From Isoetes taiwanensis (lineage: Eukaryota > Streptophyta > Lycopodiopsida > Isoetales > Isoetaceae), in contig JAJEKV010000012.1 of NCBI GenBank assembly GCA_021234155.1, positions 7,716,448-7,780,447 of the forward strand: a stretch of DNA of 64,000 bases. The letters run 5' to 3'. Position numbers and translations under genes: made by a program. The stretch's first letter is position 1; every line of letters starts with the position of its first letter. This document shows, piece after piece, positions 34,735 through 47,435 of this stretch. The notes beneath the pieces were generated by a model. That model was not told where the DNA came from, did no database searches, and saw only the letters and a list, made by a program, of their open reading frames with translations.

Positions 34735-36333
34735 TTAGGTCGGTCCGTGGAAAGTGCTTCTTCAAGGGAAGGCCACTAAACTCTTGGGCATTCCTATAGG
34801 CATACATATCTCTATTTCAGATGCATGGGATGTTATAGTGGAAGGCCTGCGTAAACATCTTTTTTGGTGGATACAATTAAGCTTTCTCTGGCAGGGAGGA
34901 TAGTAGTTGCTAAGCAGGTTCTCAGCAACACTCATGTGTATATGGCATCTGTTGTGCTTGCCTCACAAACAAAGTTTCAAGAGGTTGTCGCTATTGTCCG
35001 TAACTTCATTTGGGCAGGCCCTGAGACAGGTGTAGTTGTGAAAGTCGCTTGGTCCACATGTATCAAACCAAGATTTGCTAGAGGTCTAGGTATGATTGAC
35101 TTTCATTTACAGAGTAAAATTATGATATCTAAGTTTATTTGTCGCTACTTGGCGCGCATGGTACATTCGCATGGAATGAGATTGGTTACGCAATTTATTC
35201 CTTTTGGGAAACCGGCATCTAGGGTAGTTCTTCCTTGGTGTCTTTTTTATCAGCTTCGCCCCTTCTTGAAGGGACTGCTTGATTCTTGGGAGATAGTTCG
35301 TGTGCTATTTAAGATTAATCCAGGTGTGTGTCCACAGGTAGGTTCTCTATGTTGGTAAATTCCTCTAGATAATCACATGCCTCTGTGTGCTACTGTACAT
35401 CCATTGACTCAGTGGCGTTGGAGGTTTGCTGGTATTCTCACAGTTGGTGCTTGGTATGAGGTTGGGCACTTGTTGACTTGGGATGCTTTTCAGATTAAGT
35501 TTATGCTATCTCGATGAGAAAGAGCTCTGTGGCAAAAGATGGCTGACATTCTGCCAGATGCTCCTTCACAATCAGTTGATGTGCCTATTTGGACTGGTCC
35601 CCAAATTGTTAATGCACAACGTCTTGTGCATTCGTTATATCAAAAGCTAGTTGAGGTTGCCATTGTACCCCCTCGGGCTGGTTGGTACTCGCATTCCCTC
35701 CTCGGAGGCGCGTATGTGGCCCCGGTCGGAATAAATTGCTTCATCCCAAAGTTTCTACCTTATGGTAGCAACTCCTTCACAGATGTCTCTGCGGGTTAAT
35801 GTGCTGGTTCATAAGTTTTATCCCCACATTTCAGGACTCTGCCCACTGTGTGAGCGGCAAGTTGAAAGTCTCGAGCACTGCTTCTTTCTATGTGACCAGG
35901 TTCAGCCAGTTTGGTCATGGTTACTATCTCTCTTCCATGTGGCCTTGACTAGCCAGCAGGTGCTTCTCGCCATTTATCCTTCCATTTGGAACGGCTTTTT
36001 GCAAAGAACGGGCTTTCCACTTAGCTTCAGCTGGTTGTTGTGGTGCGTTTGGAAAAGAGGTGGTCGGTATCTTGAAAGGCTTATCAATTAGTGTCGACCA
36101 ACTTCTTCCGAGGTAAAGACAGTTGGTGAAGGCATACCTATGTTCTCAGCTTGCTCCTGAGAAAAAATGTTTGATTTTTGAGGAATATTTGGGTATCTTA
36201 TCTTATGCATAGACAGGTGGCTGCACTCAGTGGATTATCTTTGTCTGCTGAGATTTTATTCATGTCTCTGCATCTATGTGTGTACTTCTTCTGGAATATT
36301 GAATAAGAGTTTGTCGTCCTTCAAAAAAAAAAA
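34735..36333 (+). mobile_element. 5'-truncated L1-type LINE D with poly(A) tail
   Basis: The translation starts inside ORF2 after the RT catalytic core: LLGIPIGIHISISDAWDVI (near 34780), then LSLAGRIVVAKQVLSN, then FIWAGPETG and GLGMIDFHLQSKIMISKFI. The zinc-binding end follows at about 35835: LCPLCERQVESLEHCFFLC, VALTSQQVLLAIYP and WLLWCVWKR. A 3' untranslated region leads to poly(A) at 36322-36333. It is the same family as the LINE at 391-1002. Two frame breaks lie near 35360 and 35700. No clear target-site duplication was found. Confidence 0.85.
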
Positions 36334-36399
36334 TTGCAAGCATATGAAAATTATCTAATAAGATAGTTGATTATTTCTAATGTTATGTTGTTTTTGTGC

Positions 36400-36620
36400 A
36401 GTAAGCATGATATGCAAGGAGCTTTTGCTAGTTGCTTATATGTTGTGCAGTAAGTGATCCTTTTTGAATTTTGGTCAATATAATGGTTCTCTTTATAATT
36501 TATGTGTTTCATCATGTTCAATGCTTTGCAGTTACCAAAATGGCAACTGGGGTCTGCATATCTTGGAGCACAGATAAATCGGTTGAAATCTTCTCGGGTT
36601 TGTTCCTCATGCGCAAACGT
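36400..36620 (+). other. Exon-like segments of the gene interrupted by the LTR element
   Basis: Two short stretches are preceded by acceptor-like TGCAG: 36407-36450 (KHDMQGAFASCLYVV) and 36533-36600 (LPKWQLGSAYLGAQINRLKS), the latter followed by a GT donor. Their protein-like character and position upstream of the 48.8-50.7 kb exons suggest one host gene split by the LTR retrotransposon. This is inference. Confidence 0.25.
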
Positions 36621-36964
36621 CAACCAACTTCTTGTTGATGCTTCACAACTATTTAGCTTGCAGTCTTAGATGGGAACAACAAATGCTATTAACTTTACCT
36701 AGACATTGCAGGCGACAACAACAAGCCTATTTTCTAATTCCTAACTTTTGTATATTATTTCTTCGGGTTGAGCATTTCTACCAAACGGTGAAAAACTCCA
36801 CTAATTTTGGATGGTCTCCTTTAAAGTACAAAATTTATAACTTGAATGGCAAGTTTTATAATGCATTTTATTTTACAGCCTTATGCAGCACTAGGGCAAG
36901 GCATTACACGGTCTCCTTTAAAGTACGAAATGCATAACTTGAAGGGACTATTCAACAAATCTGG

Positions 36965-37577
36965 TGTTTGGGGTCCGGGCTCGGGATCGCCTGAGGGACA
37001 GATCTCCGTGGAGATCCGTGAAGTCGGCCGGGGCAAATCTCGAGACACTCTTGTCACGGGATTTTTGCTAATGAGAGGAAAGAACAAGAAAAACTCGGAT
37101 AAAACAAAGAATGGCAATACACAATGAAACACACAAGACACTTGTGGAGAACACCGCGGCAATCCATTGATCAAAACAAGTGTACAATGAAGGCTCAAAA
37201 AGATGAGGCGCGACCAAAGATGTGCGCTCTGTAGTGACCCAAAAGAACACTCGAACCCTCCTTTTGAAGGAGCAAAAATGCTACAATATATAGGAACACG
37301 GGAGGGCCTCACGGGCCTGAATCTGATCCTCATCATGACAGCGTGCTCCACTACTTGGGCACTTTCGAGCAGAATCTGAGCTGTCCCCGCGGCCGTGCTA
37401 ACAGACAAGTAGTGGCAAGTAGTGGGTCCTACCTTTGGGTCTTACGCTTCTTGGAGGAGCTTTGACCCGCTGCCGTGGCTCTTGTGGATCCCTCTTCTTG
37501 GACACAGGTGGCCGGTGGGGCCTCGCCCTCAAAGCAAGTATAGACCGTGTGTGCAGGCCGGGGCACCGGGGCTAACA
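36965..37577 (-). repeat. 3' LTR (613 bp)
   Basis: This is collinear with 47436-48045 from TGTTTGGGG at 36965 to GGGGCTAACA at 37577. The two LTRs differ by scattered substitutions and many small indels, a large share of them at CAG or CTG. Confidence 0.92.
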
Positions 37578-37591
37578 CCCCCTACCAAACT
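37578..37591 (-). other. Polypurine tract
   Basis: Read on the minus strand, AGTTTGGTAGGGGG immediately precedes the 3' LTR (TGTTAGCC). This is the expected place of the plus-strand primer. Confidence 0.7.
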
Positions 37592-37899
37592 ACACTTATT
37601 GGCTAGAAAAGGGGCATGAATTGGGGTGGGAATCCTCGTTCCTCTTTTCGATCTTGAACATAGAGATGAGGGAGGCTCGACTTCTTGTATTCACCGAGTG
37701 TTGTTCGTCTCTTTTCCAGATTTGCTTGAGTCCTGGATGCCAAACATTCGGGTGCTCCTATGAGAAAGCCTTGGGAAATCATGTTCTCGGCGTGGCGTGG
37801 ATCTCGGATGGAAGATTTGTGATCTCCATGTATAAGACAAGGTCCAACCCGAACTTTCGGCATTTGCATTGGGGTTGCAAAATGGATCCGGCACTTGGC

Positions 37900-40800
37900 G
37901 TTTTTCGCATACTACGGAGTATGGTCATGAGTGCCGCACGTAATTACGCTTGCAGAAATCTGGATGGATCGCTGAAGTTTTGGCCTTGGCAAGGAAGGTT
38001 ACAAGACCGAAATTGCATGCAGGCGGTCTTCCACCTAACACGCATTGGGCATGTATATCCGGTTGTTGGTGTTGTCCAAAGTTTCATCCTCACGCCATTT
38101 CGCGTGCGGATGAAGCGTGGGTCCCAACGTTTGTCTGGCACGCAATTGCCGTGGTGTCCACCGCATGTTCTTTGACTTGATGAGTCCAAATTCTTGTCTC
38201 CATTTGGGGAATTGACCTTGATCGAGGTGGGCATCCAAAGCTTGCTAGTGTACTTTCGGTTGTTTGGGGGTTGGTGCGGTCATCCCGCATCTGTTCTTGG
38301 AATTCCAATAATATCTTCTCGGGTAGCTGTTTGGTAACCGTCTCCCATGGAATGTACATGTCTTTGTCCGCCAGTCTGGGGGTCCCACTCATCGAGGGAG
38401 GGCGTTACGTTTCGACTTCAGGTGTCTTGTTGCGCAAGGAAGCATAATGTTGTAAGAACAAGCGTGCAAGGTCAAGTTCTTGTTGAGTTGTATAGTGTCC
38501 GAAGGGCGTGCCAAGTTTGACTAGCCATAGCTCCACTTCTTTCGTAGAAGAGGCATGTATTACGAGGTAACGGTTTGCGTAAATTTTGTGTCTTGGAGGT
38601 ACTTGTTCTTCTTGGTCAAAAGAACACGCCATTTGTGTATCTCCTTTAAAGTTCTCGGTCGTTTATCCGGATGAGCCTCGAGTAACATGTGCCGGGTAGA
38701 AGTCGTGCATGACATAAGCGAGGGGGCTATGGTCTTTGAGAGCGAAATGGTCGAGATCCGCAACCCGTAGGATATCAAAATTGACGAGAGCACAAAGTGT
38801 GCCGCGTTCATGGACGAACATGAAGGGCCATTGTCGATTCGATATCAGCTACTGATCGGGGGACTTGTGGTATCACCCTTGTTTCTCGGCGAGAATAAAA
38901 GAAAAGTGTTTTTCCTTGCTTGCACATAGTCATGGTAACCGGGTCGGCCCGGATAGTCGAGGGAATAAAGCAAAGTCGATAGGTTTGTTACGCTTTTTCT
39001 TTCGCGCATCATCTGGCACCTTTCACCTATCTGAGGCGTATCTTGTAACTGCAATGATATCTTGTTGCTTTCGGAGAGACCGGTGCAGATTAGTGACTTT
39101 GCGTGTGAGGTGTGGGACTTGTGGGAGAAGTTGGGAATCGAGAGGAGCTTGAAGTCCGGAGTGGCTTGCAAGTCCGTTTTGAGTGCAAACTATTTCAAGA
39201 GCATCCGGGCGTGTGTTGCCGCGTGAGCTGGTCTAACTTGCCTTGGAGAGATGCGATGTGAGCATCCTTATTCCCAAGGTGGTTTTGAAAGTCGTGACCT
39301 TGGACTCAAGTATCAAGTTGGTGCATGCAGTGTCTTTGTTCTCCGGTCGAGTAGCATTATTCGTGACGACCGCATTGTTGTAGCGTGTCTCAAGATCAGT
39401 GTACTTGGTGTCGTTTTGTTTGAGGGACTCCTTGAGTTCTTTGACAATTTTCGGGATTGATGAAGGGTTTCTCGATGGATCATGAATTGATTGTGCAAGG
39501 CTTCTTCTCGGCCTCACAAAATACCAAATCGGTCTTCGGTGTGATGACTCGGCTTGAGTTGGTCCACGGACTGCGTCGTCGTGCCCCGGTGGTCGCTATG
39601 AAGTTCGGGTGATGATCCGCGGAGGGCATCAAGGCGGTGAGGAGGACAGCTTCACCGTGAGGTATCCACGGTGTGAGGAGGTGGATGGGATGGCTTTGAT
39701 CTGTCACCCTTGTTTATAGATCCTTGGTCATTCTTTGTGGAGTGTCCTTGTGAGTACTTCGTGAGATCAATGGGAGTTTTGTTGTCTTCTTCTTTGTTGT
39801 TTTTTTTGGTCTTTGTTGAGTCCGAAAGTGGAATTGTTGCACAAGGTTAAGCGGGTGGTTGTTTCGGTGGTTGGTTATCAAATGAAGGAATAGGTTTTAG
39901 AGAATTGGAATTCTGAGGAGGTGGAGGCGGTGGTTGTGAAATATTTCATGCCGGAGTTGGCTGAGATTGATTGGTCTTGAGAAGGAGGAGAGTTTGGTTG
40001 AAGACCTTTCAAAGCATCAATAAGGTCGGGGATGTTGGCTTGGTGGAGAAGGGGGCATGATGGGCGTGGGGTCGATGATTAATGAAAGCACGGAAGTGGG
40101 CTCCCATGGGAGATCGAGGAAGAGTTAGGATTTTTTTTCGAAGTCCATCAAGTTCTGTTGAAATCTACGTCAGGAGTTGAGTCCAATTGATTGTTTGGTG
40201 GTGTTGGTGAGGATATAAATACGAGATGGTAGAAAACATCGTTAATAGAGGTATTCTTCATGGAGTAACCCAAAAATTTCCTCCAAAGAAACTTGGTAAA
40301 GGCATCATGTTGCTTTGGAAAGGTGGGATGACTTGGTTTGTGCGCGACATTATAAGGAATAGAGCGTAATTTGGAAATATCATATTTACCAATGTCAAGG
40401 TAAGACAAGGCATTGGGCGGATTGGGAGAAAAGGCAGAGGCTATGGTTTGAGGGTTTAGGAGTATAGGGTTTCCATCGACTTGGGAGGCATATCCATCTT
40501 ACGCCTTCACCGGGTTAGCCACAAATTCTTGTAATTTGTTCTTGTTGGGAGCCGGGAGTTCTGTTGCGAGAAAATGAAACAATCCAGGAACTCACGGGGA
40601 GGTTATAGGTGATGCCGGATGTGGGAGCTGGTGCGGATGAAGAAACGAACTTGATATTTTCGAATTGCGCTGGATCCATTGGTGCAAATCGCGTTGAGTG
40701 TTGAGTTCTTGGAGGTAGAAGCCATCTTGAAGGTCGAGGTCGCGAGAAACGTAAGTCGGAAGGACGGAGTGGAGTATGAGTGAAAAGTGAGGAGTGGAAG

Positions 40801-41100
40801 TGGCGGTTGGGAAGGGTTTTTTTTTTTTTTTTTTTGAGTCGGGAGACACGTGTCGAAAGATCGTGGACGATTGAGAATCTCAAGAGACGACCTTCGCACC
40901 AAGATGCGTGAGAGTTCCGGGCGGGAGAATAAAACTTTAATGGCGGACGGGATAATAGCTGGCGGCAGTTGTCGTAATATTAAAAAGAGGAGTCGAAAAG
41001 TTTGCGTGTACAAAAATATCGATTGGGGAATGATTACGGAATATCGTGAGGTGACCTGCTGCCGTGAACATACCGCTAGGGTTGGTATTCGCCTATAAAT
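37900..41100 (-). CDS. Post-integrase coding-like region of the LTR element, unknown function
   Basis: Between the integrase end and the 3' LTR the minus strand keeps protein-like frames in 5'-3' order: 40883-40515 (MDPAQFENIKFVSSSAP inside), 40408-40148 (SYLDIGKYDISKLRSIPYNV, then AFTKFLWRKFLGYS), 39517-39233 (a Lys/Glu/Asn-rich likely coiled coil, IVKELKESLKQNDTKYTDLE), 39171-38845, 38811-38560, 38632-38405 and 38392-38090. Frames change from one to the next. Athila elements carry an env-like gene here and Tat elements an additional ORF; I see no convincing transmembrane segment, so the Tat-like case is more likely. I cannot name the product. Confidence 0.4.
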
Positions 41101-41509
41101 TGGAAGTTGGGTTCGCCGAGAAGAACCAAAATTCGTGAAGATGGAGAACTCGATAACTTGCCGGTCCGGTGAGCTTCCTTGACCGGATTACATGCAAGAT
41201 GGACGACGCCGGACCTGTGGCGTCACAATGGAATCGCCGGATCCCTATGGATCCTTGGTTGGAGGCAACGGGGCCGTCAACTTGGGAGATAAACTTCGAT
41301 CGCCCGGGAGGTGATCGTTCATTTGGAGTGGTCGCATTTGTGGGGCTTCCGCATCCTCCGAAAGTGGAGTGCCCCCGTGAGTAAAGGGCAGTAGCAAAGC
41401 GACATGATAGGGGTTTTCCCAATTTTTGTTTAGTTTAGGACTGCTCGTGAAAAATCCCACAATAATTGTAGCCCGGGCAATTTTGTACATAATAGAAAAG
41501 TGTTTCTCA

Positions 41510-42700
41510 TAAATTTGTACAAGTGGTATCTTGTTGTAAATTTTGTTCTTGAGCTAAGGATCTTTGCAGCGAGGGGTTTGAAATTTCTTGAGTCGAAATC
41601 CATTGACTAATGTAGGAAATGGAGTGCCATTCAATTCTTGTAATTGTAAAACTCCGGGATGTGGTATCTCGGAAATTTTGTATGGTCCCAACCATCCGAG
41701 CTTGAGTTTGCGGGATGTTGTTGATATCTCGAGTCGTAAAGAAGAACTAAGTCGCCAATTTGAAAAGTTTTGTTTTGATGTGTTTGTCATGCCATTGTTT
41801 TTGTAGTTGTTTGCCTTGTTGAAGTCTAAGAAAAGCATCTCTTGAAGTTCATCCGGTTGTTCCAGGTTGATAAACTCGTTCTTGCAAAAGCTGCCGATGG
41901 ATTATGTTACATTTGCTAACGAAATTTGAGTGAGGGTAAAATGAACTCAAAAGGCATAAGAGCCTCTTGGCCATACACAAGTCGAAAAGGTGTTTGACCG
42001 GTTGCTACTTTGTATGTTGTATTGTAAGCCCATAAACTGTAGGTAACTTATCTTGCCAATCTTTTCTTGTAGGATCACAAATCTTCTTAGGAATGTGGAT
42101 AAGCACCTTGTTTGTGCTTTCAGCCAAGCCATTACCACGGGGATAGTAAGGCGTGCTTTTACGTGATGAATGTGCGAGATAGTTAGTGAGTTCAGCAATA
42201 GTGTGATTGATGAAATGAACTCCACGATCACTAACTAATTCTAAGGGACATCCAAATCGCGTGATGATGTTCTTGTAGAGAACCTTAGGCATTACTAGTA
42301 ACCGTGTTGTCGGTAGAGCACTGCGCTCAGCCCATTTGGTTGCATAGTCCGTGAAGACTAGAATGTAGCGTGCCCTAGTGTTGATTGCGGTGGGTCCATG
42401 GGACCAACAAAATCCATACCCCATTTGGCCAAGGGGGAGGCGTGGCTATTGGCGTGTGGCCGGAGAGCGTCACGGGCCGTGGGTCTACCAAGCCTCGACA
42501 AACATCACCTGCGTCGTGTGTATTTGTGAGCATCTTTGAAAAAGCGTGGGCAAGTAATACCCGACAGGAGGAGTTTCCTTCTTTGTGTTGTCTCGCTGAA
42601 ATGACCACATCGCCAAGTCCTTCGTGGGCTTGTTTGACTAGATCGGGGACTTCGTGGAGGAAGAACACATCGTCGGAGCACATTGTCTTTGCCACATTTA
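41510..42700 (-). pseudogene. Integrase of the LTR element
   Basis: The minus strand reads AKWGMDFVGPMDP near 42410, then, after a shift, RYILVFTDYATKWAE (first catalytic Asp), LELVSDRGVHF (second Asp) and NGLAESTNKVL (catalytic Glu), so the D,D(35)E triad is recognisable in 42424-42005. The C-terminal part in 41838-41554 gives KLKLGWLGPYKISEI and GTPFPTLVNGFRLKKF, which is the usual post-core domain. The enzyme would insert element cDNA into the genome. At least two frame breaks separate these parts. Confidence 0.85.
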
Positions 42701-42904
42701 TAGAGATGGCCAAAGAACCATCGATAATCTCGTGCCTGCCAGCAAGGAATTGTTGTTTATGCGTAAGTTGTCTTTCCTCGAGAGTGGGGTCACTTGGCGG
42801 AGTGCCTGAGGAGAAAGCGTTGATAGTCGTGGTACCAATGAGGCGTGGCGCTGACCGTGAACAGTTGAGCATCCGGGAAGGGCATCGTGAACTCCTTCCA
42901 GGGA

Positions 42905-43505
42905 TCATCCGTGTGTATGCGTGAAAGATAGTCGGGGACCGTGTGAGTGGCGTCCCGGCTTGTGAATAATGTCAAAAGGGCAAACTCTTGCAATATCAAT
43001 ATCCATCGAAAGCAATTCGCCCGTGGGGTTTGGCTTATTGATTAAATATAGAAGAGCTTGATGATCTACATAAAAGCGAATTTGACTACCAAGAAGATAG
43101 TGTCGAAAGCGTTGTACACAAAAGATAAGGCCAAGGGCTTCCCTTTTCCGTGGTCGAATAGTTGCGCCAAAGCGGGGATTGAGTTTGGCTGGCGATCCGA
43201 TGGGCTTGTCCCGATTTGGTGCATACTCTTGAGCTAGAACGCTCAATCGCAAAGCCCGAAACATCAACATGGACATGAAATGGTTTGTCCCATTGAGGTG
43301 GTACTAGCACGGGGCTTCGTGAGCTTGACTTTGAGTTCTTTAAAAGCTTGATTTGCATCGGATGTCCAAGTCCATGTGTATGGATTTCCGGTCGGTTGTG
43401 AATTGGATCGGCGATCGGTGCCAATTCGGAATAAAGGTGGCATAGAAGTTGACTTTGCCAAGAAAGGAACGTGTGTCCCTTGATATTCGCAGTGGATATG
43501 CTCAC
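42905..43505 (-). pseudogene. RNase H domain of the LTR element
   Basis: Overlapping minus-strand frames give HVHVDVSGFAI (first catalytic Asp), TEKGSPWPYLL (usually TEKELLAVVFA), FRHYLLGSQIRFYVDHQALL (the conserved FR.YLLGS...DH.AL) and FDIIHKPGRHSHGPRLS (usually KKG..N..AD.LSR). The order and spacing fit Ty3/gypsy RNase H. The reading frame changes at least twice. Confidence 0.85.
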
Positions 43506-44110
43506 GATGACACGACTGATTTTGGCCGGGTCCGTTGTAATGCCGCGGTCGACTCACGACATGTCCTAGAAGTACACCCGAGGTGACACGAAGGTGCACT
43601 TTTCCGGATTGAGGCTAATTCCAGATTCATCCGGCGTTGAAAAACTAGTTCAAGTTTTACCAAATGGTCCATAACGTGGGTGTAAGTGGAGAAGTCATCC
43701 TGAAAGACTTGCAGAAAGGGATGAACTTGCATGTACTCTTGAAAAACAGCAAGCATAATGCGTTGAAATGTGGATGGTGAGTTTGACAATCCAAAAGGAA
43801 CGACTTTGTAAGCAAAGGTACCCCATGGAGTAGTGAAGGTAGTCTTTAGTTGATCTTCTTCTCGAATGGATATTTGATTATAACCGGAGAAGCCGTCCAT
43901 GAAGGAGTACATCTCGTGGCCTGCTACATCTTCCAACACTTGATCCGGTGAAGGGGAGAGGAAATGATCCCGGTCCGTGGCTTGATTGAGTTTTCTATAA
44001 TCCACACAAAGCGAATTTTTCCATTATGTTTGAGGGCAATAACAATAGGACTTACCCATTACGAATGTTTGACCTCGTAGATAAGTCCGGTGATTCAAAA
44101 AGCTTGTCAA
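43502..44110 (-). pseudogene. Reverse transcriptase of the LTR element
   Basis: The longest intact pol piece (minus strand, 44005-43502) starts MDYRKLNQATDRDHF, continues FMDGFSGYNQISIREEDQLK, TTFTTPWGTFAYKVVPFGLS and FQRIMLAVFQEYM, and reaches FQDDFSTY where active enzymes have Y-x-DD. The two catalytic aspartates are present, with Gln in place of the usual Val/Met-type residue and Phe for Tyr. The upstream portion (44110-44005) is shifted. Confidence 0.9.
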
Positions 44111-44844
44111 TTTCGGCTTTAACCTTTTCACGGTAGTTTGGGTTAAGCGATCTTTATCGTTTGCTAGATGGGTCTAGCATCCGGCTTGGTGGGAATCGAG
44201 AGTTGTCCCAATTCTTTCTTGATACCTGGGAGGTCTTTGTAGCTCAAGCAAAGATGTGCTTGAAACGTTTGAATAGCACAATGGCTTGCTCCACGAATCT
44301 TTGGCGTGGTCGCGTGCCAATCGGATTGGTTGATTTGTTCCAATATCAATTATGTCTCTGCGGGGAGTTTGAATGTGTGGAATGACTTGATCATCACGAG
44401 CGGTGTGGGCTGGCTAGCTCCGCAGTAGGGCCGAGGATGTTCATGTTGACCAAGTTTGAAAAATAGTGGCGTGCCACTAGGAGTTGGTGTGGTGTCTTCT
44501 TGAGCGGGGAGGAGGAGCTGGGGTACCGTCTCCTCATGTGGAACCAATGTGACGTTGTTACAAGGTGTCAAATAGGGGTCAACCGGCGTTGCTATGCCTT
44601 TATCAATATCCATGTCTTCCCATGGTTGATTGTATACGGGTAAGCCGTGAGTGGCAAACCCTTGGCTTGTAACCGATAGGTGTTGCAAACTTGTTCGAGT
44701 CCTTTATCGATTCGTGATTGATCTACGTAAAATGATCGGCCCGTGGTCAGATCCATCGTCTTGATGAGCTTGCCATCCGTGATAACAAGTTGATCGTGCC
44801 CGATGAGTGAATGCTTTTAGCTTGTCTCAAAAAGGGTCGTCCTA

Positions 44845-45141
44845 CTAACATTTCATAATCTCCGGATCTTCTCCACGCTCTCCAAACACCGAATTCCATG
44901 GTAAATTGTAGATCTCCAATATTGGTGGTATTGGTTGTGTAACTCCTTGTGGTCGCGTGATATGGCCATTCGCAAGCTTGATGTCATAAAGGGCGTTATG
45001 GAGCTCCCTTATGCCCAATTGTCGTCCCGAGATTATCCGTAATAAGATTGATTTGCTTGTTTTGCCACCATCGATCCGAACATGGTGAACAGCTTTTGGC
45101 CCACGTGTGCATGCAGAGTGGGTGTTGATGCGGCTACGCAT
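44845..45141 (-). pseudogene. Aspartic protease region of the LTR element
   Basis: The minus-strand frame reads VRIDGGKTSKSIL, matching the D-(G/S)-G active-site turn of Athila/Tat proteases, then IKLANGHITRPQGVTQPI. That is the standard L-A-(D/N)-G ... G strand before the protein's end. The frame is short and does not join RT directly. Confidence 0.6.
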
Positions 45142-47300
45142 TAACGTATATCTGGGTTTTGTAAAATGTGCTTTCGTAGTCTTTGGACATAGTTGTAGGA
45201 TAGTCGTGAAGGTAGAGGAATTTTGATTTTAGCAAGTTCTTGTTGAAGTTCGAGGAGGGATTGCGGTAGTTGTGGTGGATCCGGTGGGTTGTTGTTGCTT
45301 TCGACAATAGATGTCGCTACCTTGTTGAGGAGGTCGACCCGCCAACAATGTTGAGTGGTGGTGTTGCGGATGTCGTGGCATTTCGTGGTCGTGGCTCCCG
45401 ATCGTGTGGTAGCATTGACGGACTTGAGTGCCTTACCTTCCGCCGCGTTCGATGAGTTGAAGCGGACTTTTGCGAAGTTTAGGTTGAACATGAGGAAGTA
45501 GTTGATCCAGTTGGGTGCAAAATGAACAGATTTGGTTGATGGCTCACCCGGCGAATCGGCTAAAAAAACTTGGTGCGGGGGTGCTTATGGGCGTGGGGAA
45601 TGAGGGAGAACCTCAATCCGGTTGGAGGATTCAAAGGCTGGTGTTGATTGCATGGTAAATTTCTTCTTGGAGTTGATCATCCAATTGTTTTTGAGTTGTT
45701 TCTTTGTTGGCGTGGTTGTTGTTGTGGTGGCCGTGGTGGCCGTTTGAGCCGGGCGTGGGCCTTGCCTTCCCTTGGCTTCCCATACTTGAAAAGGTGTAAG
45801 GCCGACCGTCGTGGTTTGATTGGTGCCGGGAAATGTATTTGAACTTGAGGAAGTTGAGGACAATCTGCAGGCCCGATGACCCCATTGGTCCGCAGTTGAA
45901 ACATTGGGACTTGCTTGGATCAAAAAGTGGAGCGAGGAGGTCCACGTTGTGGTTCTTTGTTATTCTTTGGGGTTGTTGTTGTTGTCGTGGTAGGTGCATT
46001 GCCGTGTGCGTGGTTGAGTTTGCGTGGGTACCTTCGCACTTGGTGAACAAGGCGTTGTCGATCTGGATTTGGTCGTGGATTTGTACATTCTTCGGTGGTG
46101 TGGTTACGCATGTTGCGGCGTTTGCAATGGATCATGCTATCCACGAGTTACACTCATTCGCGGATGTCACCCGAAAATCGGCAAATAGTACACCAAATGT
46201 TATTTCTTGGGAACCTGCCGTGGAGGCGGTCGAGGTCTTGGCGATGGGTGTAGCCCAGGGAAATGGGAGTATCGCGGGCTTGATCACCGCGTGAGGAAAC
46301 ATGAGCAGTGATTGACTAATTCAATGGCTTCTTGTAATGTCTTGGGGCAAATACTCAGTCATAAATCGGATGTGAGAGGGTAAGCCTTGAAGAAACCACA
46401 CTAGAATTTGGCTTTGGGTTGGAAATTCCTTCAACTTGTTGACTAAGATCTGCGGTCGATGCGCAAAGTCCCAGGCAGATTCTCACGGGTTCGCTTGAGT
46501 GTGTTGAGGTCGTTCGCCAGTTGTTGATCATCCGCTTAAGGGTGCCGTGAATGGGAAAGAAAAGAGGTCTTCATGTGTATCCAATCTTGTTTCCGTGGCT
46601 TTTGTTTGCCATCAGCCATTCGTGGGGTGCTCCATGCCAGTGGTCGTCGAAAAGATGTGGAATTTTAGTTTTGGATCGGAGTGACCATTGAGATACGCAA
46701 GTGACTCAAATTCATCCATGTGAGCTGAGCACTCTGGTCTATGTGTTTACCTTTATCATTTCAAAGAGTGGATATGGGAGTTTTAAAGCATGTGTAGGAG
46801 TCGGTAGCATGAATGGGTGTTTGCATTTGTGGAAAAGAAAAAGCGAGTAGGTGTTGGTTCTTTGCATAGGTACAAAAGCGGCATAGGTTGTGTGAGATTA
46901 GTAAAAAGAGGTGCGGGCAGTTGTAGTGGGAACAAAAGGTTGTGACAGGCATGAAGCGGCGTGTGGGGAAACGATTAAGGAGGCGAGCGGTAGGGGAATT
47001 GACAAAAGGTGGAAGCGGTGGTACGAAGTTCCTAAAGAAAGATTACCAATAGAAAACATTTTGCGGATGTTCCGGAGAAAATTGCGGTGGTTACATCGGA
47101 TCTTGAGTTGGGGATTCCGGTGGAGTAAATTCAAAGGGTGTTTGTTGCAGCCTACGCATGATAATGGCGCCTTAAGGGAATGGAACAATGGCGACCTTCC
47201 ACGGGGAGGTCGGTCCGGAAAGTTGTCGTGGTGTAGGTGGAGCAGTGCGCTCGCATTACGGAGAAGAGACAATCGAATCCGAGTGTATGTGGACATATTC
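45142..47300 (-). pseudogene. Gag region of the LTR element
   Basis: On the minus strand, fragments spread over several frames read ESLAYLNGHSDPKLKF near 46680, SQILVWFLQGLPSHIRFMTE near 46400 (typical of retrotransposon gag) and QCFNCGPMGSS near 45905, the first half of a CCHC zinc knuckle whose second half is lost. A Gln/Thr/His-rich low-complexity stretch follows (45923-45700). Plus-strand frames in the same region, such as 45833-46294, are shadows. Confidence 0.65.
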
Positions 47301-47417
47301 GGCCCGGAGGCGCTGCGCTAGATTCATGGCGGCGGCGTCTTGACTCCATCCGTGTTGAATATCGTCGGGGGAGTAAAGAAGGGATTGAACATGGTATCAA
47401 TACAACTTTCGAAGTGA

Positions 47418-47435
47418 GATTCGGCATCGACGCCA
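47418..47435 (-). other. Primer-binding site
   Basis: Directly inside the 5' LTR, the minus strand reads TGGCGTCGATGCCGAATC. It resembles the tRNA-Asp-type primer sites starting TGGCGCCGTTGCCG used by Athila/Tat elements. Confidence 0.6.

Noticed and set aside
34735-36333. Target-site duplication for LINE D
   Set aside because: The sequence after the A run (TTGCAAGCATATG) was not found upstream of 34735, so the 5' boundary stays open.
37621-38175. Plus-strand ORF of 184 codons beside the left LTR
   Set aside because: No family motif, and antisense to the post-integrase region whose minus-strand frames look more protein-like.
42385-42924. Plus-strand ORF of 179 codons
   Set aside because: Antisense to the integrase/RNase H part of pol. 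The minus strand carries the recognisable motifs.
45833-46294. Plus-strand ORF of 153 codons
   Set aside because: It is the shadow of the minus-strand gag region of the LTR element.
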